A stretch of DNA of 64,000 nucleotides from the NCBI RefSeq assembly GCF_019654975.1, contig NZ_BPEW01000008.1:91434-155433 (forward strand), given 5' to 3'. Shown one piece after another: positions 26,566 through 33,799 of this stretch. Numbering within the stretch: the stretch's first letter is position 1; each line of letters begins with the position of its first letter. Origin of the DNA: Shewanella sp. c952 (GTDB taxonomy: Bacteria; Pseudomonadota; Gammaproteobacteria; Enterobacterales; Shewanellaceae). Made by a program: the position numbers and the translations under genes. A model generated the notes under the pieces. The model made no database searches. It was given only the letters and a program-made list of their open reading frames with translations, and had not been told where the DNA came from.

Positions 26566-27078
26566 ATGCGATTTTACTTAGTGTTATCGATGTTGTTTTT
26601 GTCAGCTTGTACTAGCCTACCAAAAGGCATAGAGCCGGTTGATGATTTTGAGCTACCTAAGTATCTCGGCACTTGGTATGAGATCGCAAGACTCGACCAT
26701 AGTTTTGAGCGCGGCATGACTCAAGTGACGGCTAATTACGAGATGCGTGAAGATGGCGGTGTTAAGGTGACTAATCGCGGTTTTAAAACCGACGAGCAAG
26801 TGTGGGATAGCGCCGATGGCAAAGCGTTCTTTGTTGATGAGACTAACATTGGTCATTTAAAGGTGTCATTTTTTGGACCATTTTACGGCTCTTATGTGGT
26901 GTATGAATTGGATAAAGAGGGCTATCAGTACGCTTTTATCACCAGTTACAACCGCGATTACCTGTGGTTTTTATCTAGAACGCCAGAGGTAACTGAGGAA
27001 CTTAAACAGCAGTTTATCGAGCAGGCTAAGCAGTTAGGTTTTGCTATGGATGAGATTATTTGGGTCAAACAATCTTAG
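26566..27078 (+). CDS. blc: Blc-like outer-membrane lipocalin
   Basis: This 170-residue lipoprotein has a signal ending in LFLSAC (lipobox Cys near residue 15) and the lipocalin fold. The first signature GTWYEIARLDHSFERGMTQVTANYEM contains the invariant G-x-W, followed by GGVKVTNRGF, the second motif region LKVSFFGPFYGSYVVYELDKEGYQYAFI, and the Arg-containing strand LWFLSRTPEV. Bacterial lipocalins bind fatty acids or lysophospholipids at the outer membrane and are often envelope-stress genes. It seems monocistronic. Confidence 0.92.
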   Translation: MRFYLVLSMLFLSACTSLPKGIEPVDDFELPKYLGTWYEIARLDHSFERGMTQVTANYEMREDGGVKVTNRGFKTDEQVWDSADGKAFFVDETNIGHLKVSFFGPFYGSYVVYELDKEGYQYAFITSYNRDYLWFLSRTPEVTEELKQQFIEQAKQLGFAMDEIIWVKQS

Positions 27079-27097
27079 GTATTACTGCTAGCGGCGT

Positions 27098-27432
27098 ATA
27101 ATTTCAGTAATCAAACTTCGTTTAATTCAAGTCGTGGTGCTTCGCCCATTCTCGTAATCAAGAGTCGAGCCAAGGGGCAAAGCGCTTGTGCCCCTTTTGC
27201 CTCATTGTTATAAAAGAAGCCCCCAGCGCCTTGGCGAAGCTGTTTTCCTTGTTCTTATCCGAAGTAGCCTAACACTTCCGATGAAATATCTGATAGGCAG
27301 GACATCTGAATGTCTTGAAGTGCATGGATGCACCGGAAAGACCGTGTGGGCTTGCCGCTTATTTCTTCAATGCACTTCGGCAACTCCGGTGGGGGAGTTA
27401 GTGTTGTTGGTTGGCAAAGGGGTGGGGGTTTA
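27098..27432. other. GC-richer structured region without convincing gene
   Basis: After the lipocalin gene comes about 330 bases that differ in texture from their surroundings: G-rich runs, several short inverted repeats (GTGCAT-GG-ATGCAC at 27320-27333, GAAGTGCAT at 27317-27325 against ATGCACTTC at 27370-27378, AACTCC/GGAGTT at 27382-27399) and a terminator-like hairpin at its left side. An 81-codon frame at 27188-27433 has no ribosome binding site or recognisable product. It could be a dispersed repeat, a gene remnant or a structured RNA. Confidence 0.35.
27172..27197 (+). terminator. Terminator-like hairpin downstream of lipocalin gene
   Basis: AAGGGGCA (27172-27179) and TGCCCCTT (27189-27196) form an 8-bp stem with a 9-base loop that is itself nearly self-complementary, followed by TT. 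It is 94 bases after the lipocalin stop, so it may be that gene's terminator or belong to the structured region. Confidence 0.5.
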
Positions 27433-27761
27433 GTTCGGCATTTTTAAATTGAAAACCTTTATGCTGAATGATTACGCTTCTCGAAAGCAGTGTAGATATG
27501 GCTGATGCTTTTGGTTTCAGGAGGGAAATCGTAGTGGTTAAGCAAATTGATGGTTTACCCTAATTATTTAGTCCTCTTTTTCTCCGGTTGAGATTATGGG
27601 GGCTGGCTGCAACATGAGAAATAAGCCTTTACTGCAATTACTTAGTGGTGCTAGGTTTGAGCTTGCTCAATAAGCAGCTTATGCCTTTGCAGGCAGCAGA
27701 GCGCATAACTATAAAGAGGTTTTATTTTTACTCTAGTTGTCGACAAGGAAGTTAATATCAA
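27433..27761. other. Intergenic stretch before orphan secreted protein
   Basis: I see no gene here. The segment near 27610-27715 looks like decayed coding or repeat sequence (a 19-codon frame from 27614 ends in TAA), and AAAGAGG near 27712 precedes an AT-rich segment that may hold the promoter of the gene at 27762. Confidence 0.3.
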
Positions 27762-28418
27762 ATGAAGTTCACTATTATAGTTTTTTTAGTTTTACTGTCT
27801 CTACCTGCATTTGCAGGTAAATACTCTGGCTGTGAAGATCCACAGTACAAAGCTTATGTAGCCAAAAGATTAGCGTTCTATGAAAAACTCGATAAAGAAC
27901 GTTATGACAAGGCGTTGAATAAACTAGATGATAGTCCATTTGAAAGTATGGGGGGGTCAGAAAAAAGCCTCTTTTTAAATTCGAACATTGTTCTCAGTGC
28001 AAGATTTGATTCTAAAGACGTTGCATTAAAAAACATCAATAGAATTGAATTGGTTCGGGAGGATATGCCTTTTTATGCTAAGTCAGGTGATATTCCACAC
28101 TTAGTTAATATTGCACGAGGTTGGATGGCATTGAATGAAGGTGATGAAAAAGCAGCAATTGATTATTTACTCGATTCAACTAATACAACAGGATCACCCG
28201 TATTAGGTAGTTTCGGTCCTGATAAGACTTTAATCAGGGTTTTATATCAGCAAGGTCACAATGATGCAGTTCTAGAATACTTGAAGTCTTCGGAATCATT
28301 CTGGAATACCGAAAGTGCTAAAACCTACATTGAAGTTTGGCGTAAAATGATAAAAAATAATTGTGCTATTCAGTTTCAATTCTATGACACGACTTCGATA
28401 AAAGAGCTGGGGTTGTAG
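27762..28418 (+). CDS. Orphan secreted protein of unknown function
   Basis: This 218-residue protein has a signal peptide (MKFTIIVFLVLLSLPAFAG) and would be periplasmic. There are only two mature cysteines (one just after the signal, in SGCEDPQ, and one near residue 202). The middle part looks helical and repeat-like (IPHLVNIARGWMALNEGDEKAAIDYLLDSTN ... VLYQQGHNDAVLEYLKSS), reminiscent of degenerate TPR-type helix pairs. The coding sequence is AT-richer than its neighbours and lies next to an odd non-coding region, which suggests an accessory gene. I recognise no family. Confidence 0.6.
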   Translation: MKFTIIVFLVLLSLPAFAGKYSGCEDPQYKAYVAKRLAFYEKLDKERYDKALNKLDDSPFESMGGSEKSLFLNSNIVLSARFDSKDVALKNINRIELVREDMPFYAKSGDIPHLVNIARGWMALNEGDEKAAIDYLLDSTNTTGSPVLGSFGPDKTLIRVLYQQGHNDAVLEYLKSSESFWNTESAKTYIEVWRKMIKNNCAIQFQFYDTTSIKELGL

Positions 28419-28494
28419 TCGCTTAAAAATAAAGATAGGTCGTACGGCTGATTAAAGAGATGGCAGCTGTAAAGTTGAAAGGCAATTATACGAA

Positions 28495-28522
28495 AAAGGG
28501 AGCCATAGGCTCCCTTTATTTT
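28495..28522. terminator. Bidirectional terminator
   Basis: AAAGGGAGCC (28495-28504) and GGCTCCCTTT (28508-28517) form a 10-bp stem with a 3-base loop between the convergent secreted-protein and acyl-CoA ligase genes. A- and T-rich flanks support use by both strands. Confidence 0.85.
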
Positions 28523-28550
28523 TTACTCAAAAACTTAACTCAAATCTAAC

Positions 28551-30149
28551 TTACTTACGCAGTTCTCTGCGCAGGATCTTCCCAACGGTTGATTTTGGGA
28601 GGGCGTCGACAAAGGTGATGTGCTTAGGCACTTTGTAAGCGGTAAGTTGCTCGCGGCAATAGCTGTCGATGGTTGTCTTGGCTTGCTCGTGATCCATATT
28701 GCTGTCACTGAGTACGATTACTGCTTTTACCGCTTCGCCGCTGCGCTCATCTTCGACACCGATGACGGCGCATTCAAGCACCGCTTCATGGTTTGATAGC
28801 ACATCTTCAACTTCATTAGGGTAAACGTTAAAGCCTGAGACGATGATCATATCCTTTTTTCGGTCGACAATTTTGTGGTAACCGTCATCTGTAGCTAAGG
28901 CAATATCGCCGGTTTTAAAGTAGCCGTCGCTGGTCATCACCTTGGCGGTCTCATCAGGATTATTCCAGTAACCTAACATCACTTGCGGGCCAAAGACTGC
29001 TAGTTCGCCAGTTTCGCCATTGGGTACTTCTTTATCATCCATATCTAAGATTTTTACGTGAGTGCCAAGTACGGGTTTACCTATAGTACCTAGTTGCTCA
29101 AGCCCTGGGGCATTGAGTGAAACTACCGGTGATGTTTCCGATAAGCCGTAACCTTCTGAGATGGTGCAACCTGTAGTTTGTTGCCAAATGTTGGCTGCGG
29201 CTTGGGTGAGTGCTGTGCCGCCAGAGATGGTGACTTTTAGGTGACTAAAATCCAATGCCTTAAACTCAGGTTGATGGCAGAGACCGACAAATAAGGTGTT
29301 GAGACCCGCAAAACCAGTGAATGGATACTGCGCTAGGGCTTTAATAAGTCCTGAAATATCACGCGGATTTGGAATAAGTACTGAGCAACCACCGCGTTCA
29401 TAATAGAGCACCAAATTAACCATAAAGGCGTAGATGTGATACACAGGGAGCGGCGCGACAAATATCTCTTCCCCTTCTACTAAACGATCGCCTAAGCGGG
29501 ACTTTATCTGCATTGCATTGGCAAGTAGATTGCCATGAGTCAGCATTGCGCCTTTGGATAGACCCGTGGTGCCACCTGTATATTGCAGCGCGGCGATTTG
29601 CCCTGGAACACTAATCACTGGCGCGTAGCTGAGATTTTCGCCTGCCGCAAGCACGTCACAAAAGGATACGGTTGCAAATGGCACTTCAGGTTGTGGCTGT
29701 GGTGCAATTAAGTCCATCGCATGGGTTGAGATAACCGTTTCTATGCCAGTGTTAGCGACCACTTCGGTAAGCGTTGGCAGCAAGTCTGATAACACTACTA
29801 GGGCTTTAGCACCTGAGTCATTGAACTGGTGGATAAGCTCGCGCTGGGTGTAGAGTGGGTTAGTGTTCACTAACACCATGCCAGCCTTGATAGCACCGTA
29901 AGCGGCAATTACAAACTGGGTAATGTTAGGCAGTTGAATCGCGACTCTATCGCCTTGCACTAGATTAGTCTCTTGCTGCAGATAAGCGGCAAATTGACGC
30001 GAGTAGCGGTTAATTTCGTTGAAGGTTGTCTCTTGGCCTAAGCAGGAGTATGCGGCTTTATCACCGTATCTAGCACTAGCAAGCTCTATCAGATCGTTAA
30101 GCGATGCGTAGCGTGAAAGGTCTAGTGTTGAGTCTGAATCATATGCCAT
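28551..30149 (-). CDS. Long-chain fatty acid-CoA ligase (AMP-forming), FadD-like
   Basis: This 532-residue enzyme activates fatty acids with ATP and CoA via an acyl-adenylate. AMP-binding motifs are present in order: ALQYTGGTTGLSKGAMLTHGNL (P-loop, near residue 195), GYGLSETSPVVSLN, GYFKTGDIA (hinge Asp) and DRKKDMIIVSGFNVYPNEVE, with the C-terminal catalytic Lys in LPKSTVGKILRREL. The protein is shorter than E. coli FadD (561) and has a leaner N-terminus, so the substrate may be medium or long chain. AAGG lies upstream of the ATG. It is a single gene, and its link to the neighbouring ccoG is not evident. Confidence 0.88.
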   Translation of the reverse strand: MAYDSDSTLDLSRYASLNDLIELASARYGDKAAYSCLGQETTFNEINRYSRQFAAYLQQETNLVQGDRVAIQLPNITQFVIAAYGAIKAGMVLVNTNPLYTQRELIHQFNDSGAKALVVLSDLLPTLTEVVANTGIETVISTHAMDLIAPQPQPEVPFATVSFCDVLAAGENLSYAPVISVPGQIAALQYTGGTTGLSKGAMLTHGNLLANAMQIKSRLGDRLVEGEEIFVAPLPVYHIYAFMVNLVLYYERGGCSVLIPNPRDISGLIKALAQYPFTGFAGLNTLFVGLCHQPEFKALDFSHLKVTISGGTALTQAAANIWQQTTGCTISEGYGLSETSPVVSLNAPGLEQLGTIGKPVLGTHVKILDMDDKEVPNGETGELAVFGPQVMLGYWNNPDETAKVMTSDGYFKTGDIALATDDGYHKIVDRKKDMIIVSGFNVYPNEVEDVLSNHEAVLECAVIGVEDERSGEAVKAVIVLSDSNMDHEQAKTTIDSYCREQLTAYKVPKHITFVDALPKSTVGKILRRELRK

Positions 30150-30339
30150 CGAGAAACCTTAGCTAATTATTATGGATTAGTAAAAATCAAACAGGTGTTT
30201 AGATTAGTGCGATTAACACCATAAGGTCAATGGTGGATCTTGAAATAAATTGTTTCATGCATCTGAGTATGGCGGTGAGCTATCACTTTGTCATGGTTAG
30301 ACTTTTTACTCTATTTGGGCGCTAGCTCGATAAAAGAAG

Positions 30340-30368
30340 AAAGGCAAAGCTAATAACGCTTTGCCTTT
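30340..30368. terminator. Terminator after ccoG
   Basis: AAAGGCAAAGC (30340-30350) and GCTTTGCCTTT (30358-30368) form an 11-bp stem with a 7-base loop about 25 bases beyond the 3' end of the minus-strand ccoG gene. On that strand it is followed by CTTCTTTT. Confidence 0.75.
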
Positions 30369-30392
30369 CACTACTCGCTCAAGCGGTTGAGG

Positions 30393-31850
30393 CTAGATCG
30401 GGCTAAAGAAACTGGAGTTTTGCGTTACCTGGCTATGGCTGTGCTGCTCGGCGACCACAAAGGTAATTTCACTGCGGCTTTTATCAAGCGCGTTGAGATT
30501 GGCTGACACGGTAACTGGGTAGTCCAGCTGCTCGCCAGCCTCAATTAATACTCGTGATTTTCCTGCGAGTTGGTAGCTGCTATTACCCGATACGTATATT
30601 TGATAATGACGCGCCTGTTGAGTTTTGTTGCGGATTTTTAAGGTAAAACTGTTCTCGATAGCATCGGTGAGCGTTTCACGGTAAAGGGTTTGTCTATCAC
30701 GAATAACATTTAGCTCAATGGCTGAGCGGTTACTGATGTCAAACCCAATCACAGTCAGCATGATCAATGCGGCGATACCATAGCCTAGGAATTTGTAGGA
30801 CTCGTAAAAAGGCACGGCTTTATCGACTAGCTCATTTTCGCTGGCATAGCTGATGAGATCAGGTTTATAACCGAACTTCTCCATGGTTTGATTACACGCA
30901 TCGACGCAAGCACCACAGTTAATACATTCGTACTGTAGGCCATTACGAATATCAATGCCGGTAGGGCAAACATCCACACACAGGTTACAGTCTACACAGT
31001 CGCCTAAGTCCGTTTGTTGTTTACGTTTACGTGGGCCACGGCTTTCGCCACGAGCGGCATCATAGGTGACGGTCTTGGTATTTGCGTCAAACATCACAGA
31101 CTGAAAGCGGGCGTAAGGGCAGCAGTGTAGGCACATCTGCTCGCGCATCCAGCCCGCATTTAAGTAAGTACAAATTGCAAAGAACCATACCCAGGTGGCG
31201 ATCCAAAAACTGGCGTCGAAAGTCAAAATGTCTAAATACAACTCTCGAGCAGGAATAAAGTAAGCGATAAAGCCACAGCCGGTAAGTAGAGCAATTGCAC
31301 CCCAAGCTAAGTGTTTGCTGATGCGCTTGCTCGCCTTTTGTAAGCTCATTGGTGCTTTGTCTAGGGCCGAACGTTTGTTGCTACTGCCCTCTATACGCTC
31401 TTCAACCCAAACGAACATAAATGTCCAAGCGGTTTGTGGACATAGGTAACCACACCAGACTCTGCCCCAAAATACCGTCGCAAAAAACAGTAAGAAAGCG
31501 GCTGCAATAAATACCCAAGCGAGAATAGTAAAGTCTTGCGGCCATAAAGTGGTGCCAAAGAAGATAAACTGCTGCTCACTAATATTGAACAAGATAGCTT
31601 GCCTGCCTTGATAGGAGATAAAGGGCAGTAGGAAAAATAGCGCCACTAGAAGGCTATTCATTCCAGTTCTAATACGTTGAAAGTATCCCTTTTGCTGGCG
31701 GATATGAATTTTGCCACTGGTTTGGCTGTCGATCTGCTTAATAGGAATACGCTGACTTGTTAGTGGGCTGCTCTTAGCCACGTTGCTGTTCTCTACTGCA
31801 CTGCTGTTACTATTGCTATTTAACATTGGCTTCTCTATAGACACTGACAT
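30393..31850 (-). CDS. ccoG: CcoG/FixG, cytochrome cbb3 oxidase accessory ferredoxin-like protein
   Basis: This 485-residue inner-membrane protein helps supply copper to cbb3-type oxidase. It has about five hydrophobic segments and a CGYLCPQTAW motif after the second one. Two [4Fe-4S] clusters are encoded by CVDCNLCVDVCPTGIDIR and CINCGACVDACNQ, and a CLHCCPYARFQ motif precedes them. The C-terminal 120 residues form an Ig-like periplasmic domain (FTLKIRNKTQQARHYQIYV...). The first 50 residues are a polar extension. Unusually it stands apart from ccoNOPQ in this window, and its upstream region carries a sigma-54 promoter and a palindrome shared with the neighbouring sigma-54 activator gene. 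Confidence 0.92.
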   Translation of the reverse strand: MSVSIEKPMLNSNSNSSAVENSNVAKSSPLTSQRIPIKQIDSQTSGKIHIRQQKGYFQRIRTGMNSLLVALFFLLPFISYQGRQAILFNISEQQFIFFGTTLWPQDFTILAWVFIAAAFLLFFATVFWGRVWCGYLCPQTAWTFMFVWVEERIEGSSNKRSALDKAPMSLQKASKRISKHLAWGAIALLTGCGFIAYFIPARELYLDILTFDASFWIATWVWFFAICTYLNAGWMREQMCLHCCPYARFQSVMFDANTKTVTYDAARGESRGPRKRKQQTDLGDCVDCNLCVDVCPTGIDIRNGLQYECINCGACVDACNQTMEKFGYKPDLISYASENELVDKAVPFYESYKFLGYGIAALIMLTVIGFDISNRSAIELNVIRDRQTLYRETLTDAIENSFTLKIRNKTQQARHYQIYVSGNSSYQLAGKSRVLIEAGEQLDYPVTVSANLNALDKSRSEITFVVAEQHSHSQVTQNSSFFSPI

Positions 31851-31870
31851 TGTTCACTCAGGATCTATAT

Positions 31871-31886
31871 AGCAAGCATTAGGCCA
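31871..31886 (-). promoter_or_regulatory. Sigma-54 (-24/-12) promoter of ccoG
   Basis: On the minus strand TGGCCTAATGCTTGCT fits the sigma-54 consensus TGGCACG-N4-TTGCW, with GG and GC exactly 10 bases apart. It lies about 20-36 bp upstream of the ccoG start codon, and a 13-bp inverted repeat is centred about 95 bp upstream of the expected transcription start, where an enhancer-binding activator would sit. Confidence 0.75.
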
Positions 31887-31939
31887 TGTGTTAAGTTATT
31901 GATTAATGGTGGTTTAGTTCCTTTTTTTATCTGTTTTTG

Positions 31940-31973
31940 TCACGATATATCGATAAGTGACGATATATCGTGA
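31940..31973. promoter_or_regulatory. Enhancer-like inverted repeat upstream of ccoG
   Basis: TCACGATATATCG (31940-31952) and CGATATATCGTGA (31961-31973) are perfect inverted copies separated by 8 bases. Each arm contains the self-complementary CGATATATCG. A close relative of the motif occurs upstream of the sigma-54 activator gene itself (33503-33518), making that activator the best candidate to bind both. Confidence 0.65.
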
Positions 31974-31986
31974 GATTTCGGGGCGA

Positions 31987-33444
31987 TTAAATTGGACGGC
32001 TAATACCCAACTTGCTCATTCGAGATCGTAAAGTGCTGGGTGGCATACCGAGTATTGCCGCCGCGCCAGTTGCACCAGAGATCCGCCATTGATTCTGCTT
32101 TAATATCTTTAATATGTGGGCTTTTTCTATTTCAGCTAATGTTTGCTTAGCCCCTGTGCTGCTTGAAGTTTGCGTTTGTGATTCAGCGGCTAACTGGCCA
32201 AACTCTAGCACGGGTCTATGTGACAGAATCATTTCCCTTTCAAGTACATTTTGCAGTTCACGTACATTGCCAGGCCAGCTGTGTTTAATGAGCTTTTGCA
32301 TACCGCGTTGGCTCACTTTGCTGATCTTTTTACCGAGCTTTTTGTTCAGTTCTTGAATTAAGTGACTGACAAGTTCAGGAATATCAGACAATCGATTACG
32401 CAGTGGCGGTACGATGATTGGGAAGACATTGAGGCGGTAGTAAAGATCCATTCTAAATAATCCCTGTTCGACCCGTTTGAGTAGGTCATGGTGAGTAGCA
32501 GTAATCAATCTGATATCCACCTTTATCGTTTGGCTGCTACCTACTCGCTCGAACTCCTGCTCTTGAATAACGCGCAGTAACTTTGACTGGGCTTCAAGGG
32601 TTAGCTCTGCCACTTCATCGAGAAACAGGGTGCCATTGTTAGCCAGTTCAAATCGTCCCTTGCGGCGGCTTGTAGCCCCAGTATAAGCGCCTTTTTCATG
32701 GCCAAACAGTTCACTCTCTAGCAGTGCTGCTGAGAATGCAGCGCAGTTAACACTCACTAATGGTTTGTCGGCGCGGTTACTTAAACGGTGTAGGTTACGC
32801 GCTACCAACTCTTTACCTGTGCCGTTTTCGCCGCTAATGAGCACGGTACTCTCTGTGTTTGCTACCAGTTTTATCTGTTGGATAAGTTGCATTATTTGCG
32901 GGCTACTACCAGAGATCCCCACATCTCCAGTTCTATCTGCAAGCTCAAGTTGCAGGTACTGGTTCTCGAAAGATAACTTTTCTGACAACGCTTGAACCTG
33001 CTCTAATGCTTGGCGCAAAGAGTGTTCCGTTTGCTTTTGAATGCTGATGTCACGAAATATCGCGACTACACCCATCATTACACCATCTTTATAGACAGCG
33101 GTTGAGGTGTAATGCACTGGAAAACTTGAGCCATCTTTACGCCAGAATACTTCGTGGCTTATTTCGCGGGCAACACCATCTTTAAGCGTGCTGTAGATGG
33201 GACAGTCTTCTTTGGGGTAGTGGCTGCCATCGTTGTGACTGTGGTGATGGCAGTCATGAATATTTTTTCCCAATAGCTCTTGAGTTTGCCATCCCGTCAT
33301 TTTTTCTGCGGCAGGGTTGATAAATACCGCATTGCCCTCGAGATCAAAACCATAGATCCCTTCACTGACTGCATTGAGTATCAATTGGTTTTCTGGAAGA
33401 AAGTCTGCGTGCGAGGTTTTTTGTTGCAGATTGATAGCTGTCAT
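31987..33444 (-). CDS. Sigma-54-dependent activator with PAS sensor domain
   Basis: I start this protein of about 485 residues at the ATG at 33444, which has AGGAAG upstream. Domains in order: a PAS domain (about 15-140) with a His/Cys-rich insert (DCHHHSHNDGSHYPKEDC) that could bind metal or haem; a coiled linker; the AAA+ domain (about 190-420) with Walker A SGENGTGKELVARNLH, GAYTGA in the sigma-54-contacting loop (a Tyr variant of GAFTGA) and Walker B GTLFLDEVAEL; and a Fis-type helix-turn-helix (AAAILGMPPSTLRSRMSKLG). The matching palindromes in front of this gene and of ccoG suggest autoregulation and control of ccoG. The signal is unknown; oxygen, NO or copper would fit the ccoG link. 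Confidence 0.85.
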   Translation of the reverse strand: MTAINLQQKTSHADFLPENQLILNAVSEGIYGFDLEGNAVFINPAAEKMTGWQTQELLGKNIHDCHHHSHNDGSHYPKEDCPIYSTLKDGVAREISHEVFWRKDGSSFPVHYTSTAVYKDGVMMGVVAIFRDISIQKQTEHSLRQALEQVQALSEKLSFENQYLQLELADRTGDVGISGSSPQIMQLIQQIKLVANTESTVLISGENGTGKELVARNLHRLSNRADKPLVSVNCAAFSAALLESELFGHEKGAYTGATSRRKGRFELANNGTLFLDEVAELTLEAQSKLLRVIQEQEFERVGSSQTIKVDIRLITATHHDLLKRVEQGLFRMDLYYRLNVFPIIVPPLRNRLSDIPELVSHLIQELNKKLGKKISKVSQRGMQKLIKHSWPGNVRELQNVLEREMILSHRPVLEFGQLAAESQTQTSSSTGAKQTLAEIEKAHILKILKQNQWRISGATGAAAILGMPPSTLRSRMSKLGISRPI

Positions 33445-33502
33445 GGGCTTCCTGTCGCGATATAAGGTGTAAACATTCACTAAGTATACGCTAAGTAATC
33501 TG

Positions 33503-33518
33503 ATCACGATATTGCGTG
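33503..33518. promoter_or_regulatory. Inverted repeat upstream of the sigma-54 activator gene
   Basis: TCACGATATTGCGTGA matches the half-overlapping version of the ccoG palindrome, TCACGATATATCGTGA, at 14 of 16 positions, and flanking GA/TC extend its symmetry. It is about 60-75 bp upstream of the activator's start codon and about 280 bp before the divergent receptor gene at 33800. Confidence 0.55.
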
Positions 33519-33799
33519 ATCATTGCAGTGATTTATATTCTGATTCTATCAATTAGGTGGTTAGAGCCGATTTAAAAAAGCACGTTGAATTTTATTAACG
33601 TCAACCCTCTGAAACTATTGTAAAAGTTTTATTTTTTTGATTTCTCCTAGCAGCTGTGACTAATTTAGCAATGGTAATTGTTTAACTTTTGTTATAAAAA
33701 TGTTTCGGAAGTGTGTTTTTGCTTCTCTGGGGTGAGTTGTAACTCTGTCCGTAAATTGGGCTGAGATATTTATAAAATAAAAATAATGACGAGAATAAG

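Noticed and set aside
27188..27433. 81-codon plus-strand frame
   Set aside because: No ribosome binding site, no recognisable product, and it lies in a repeat-like, hairpin-rich region; more likely chance or remnant.
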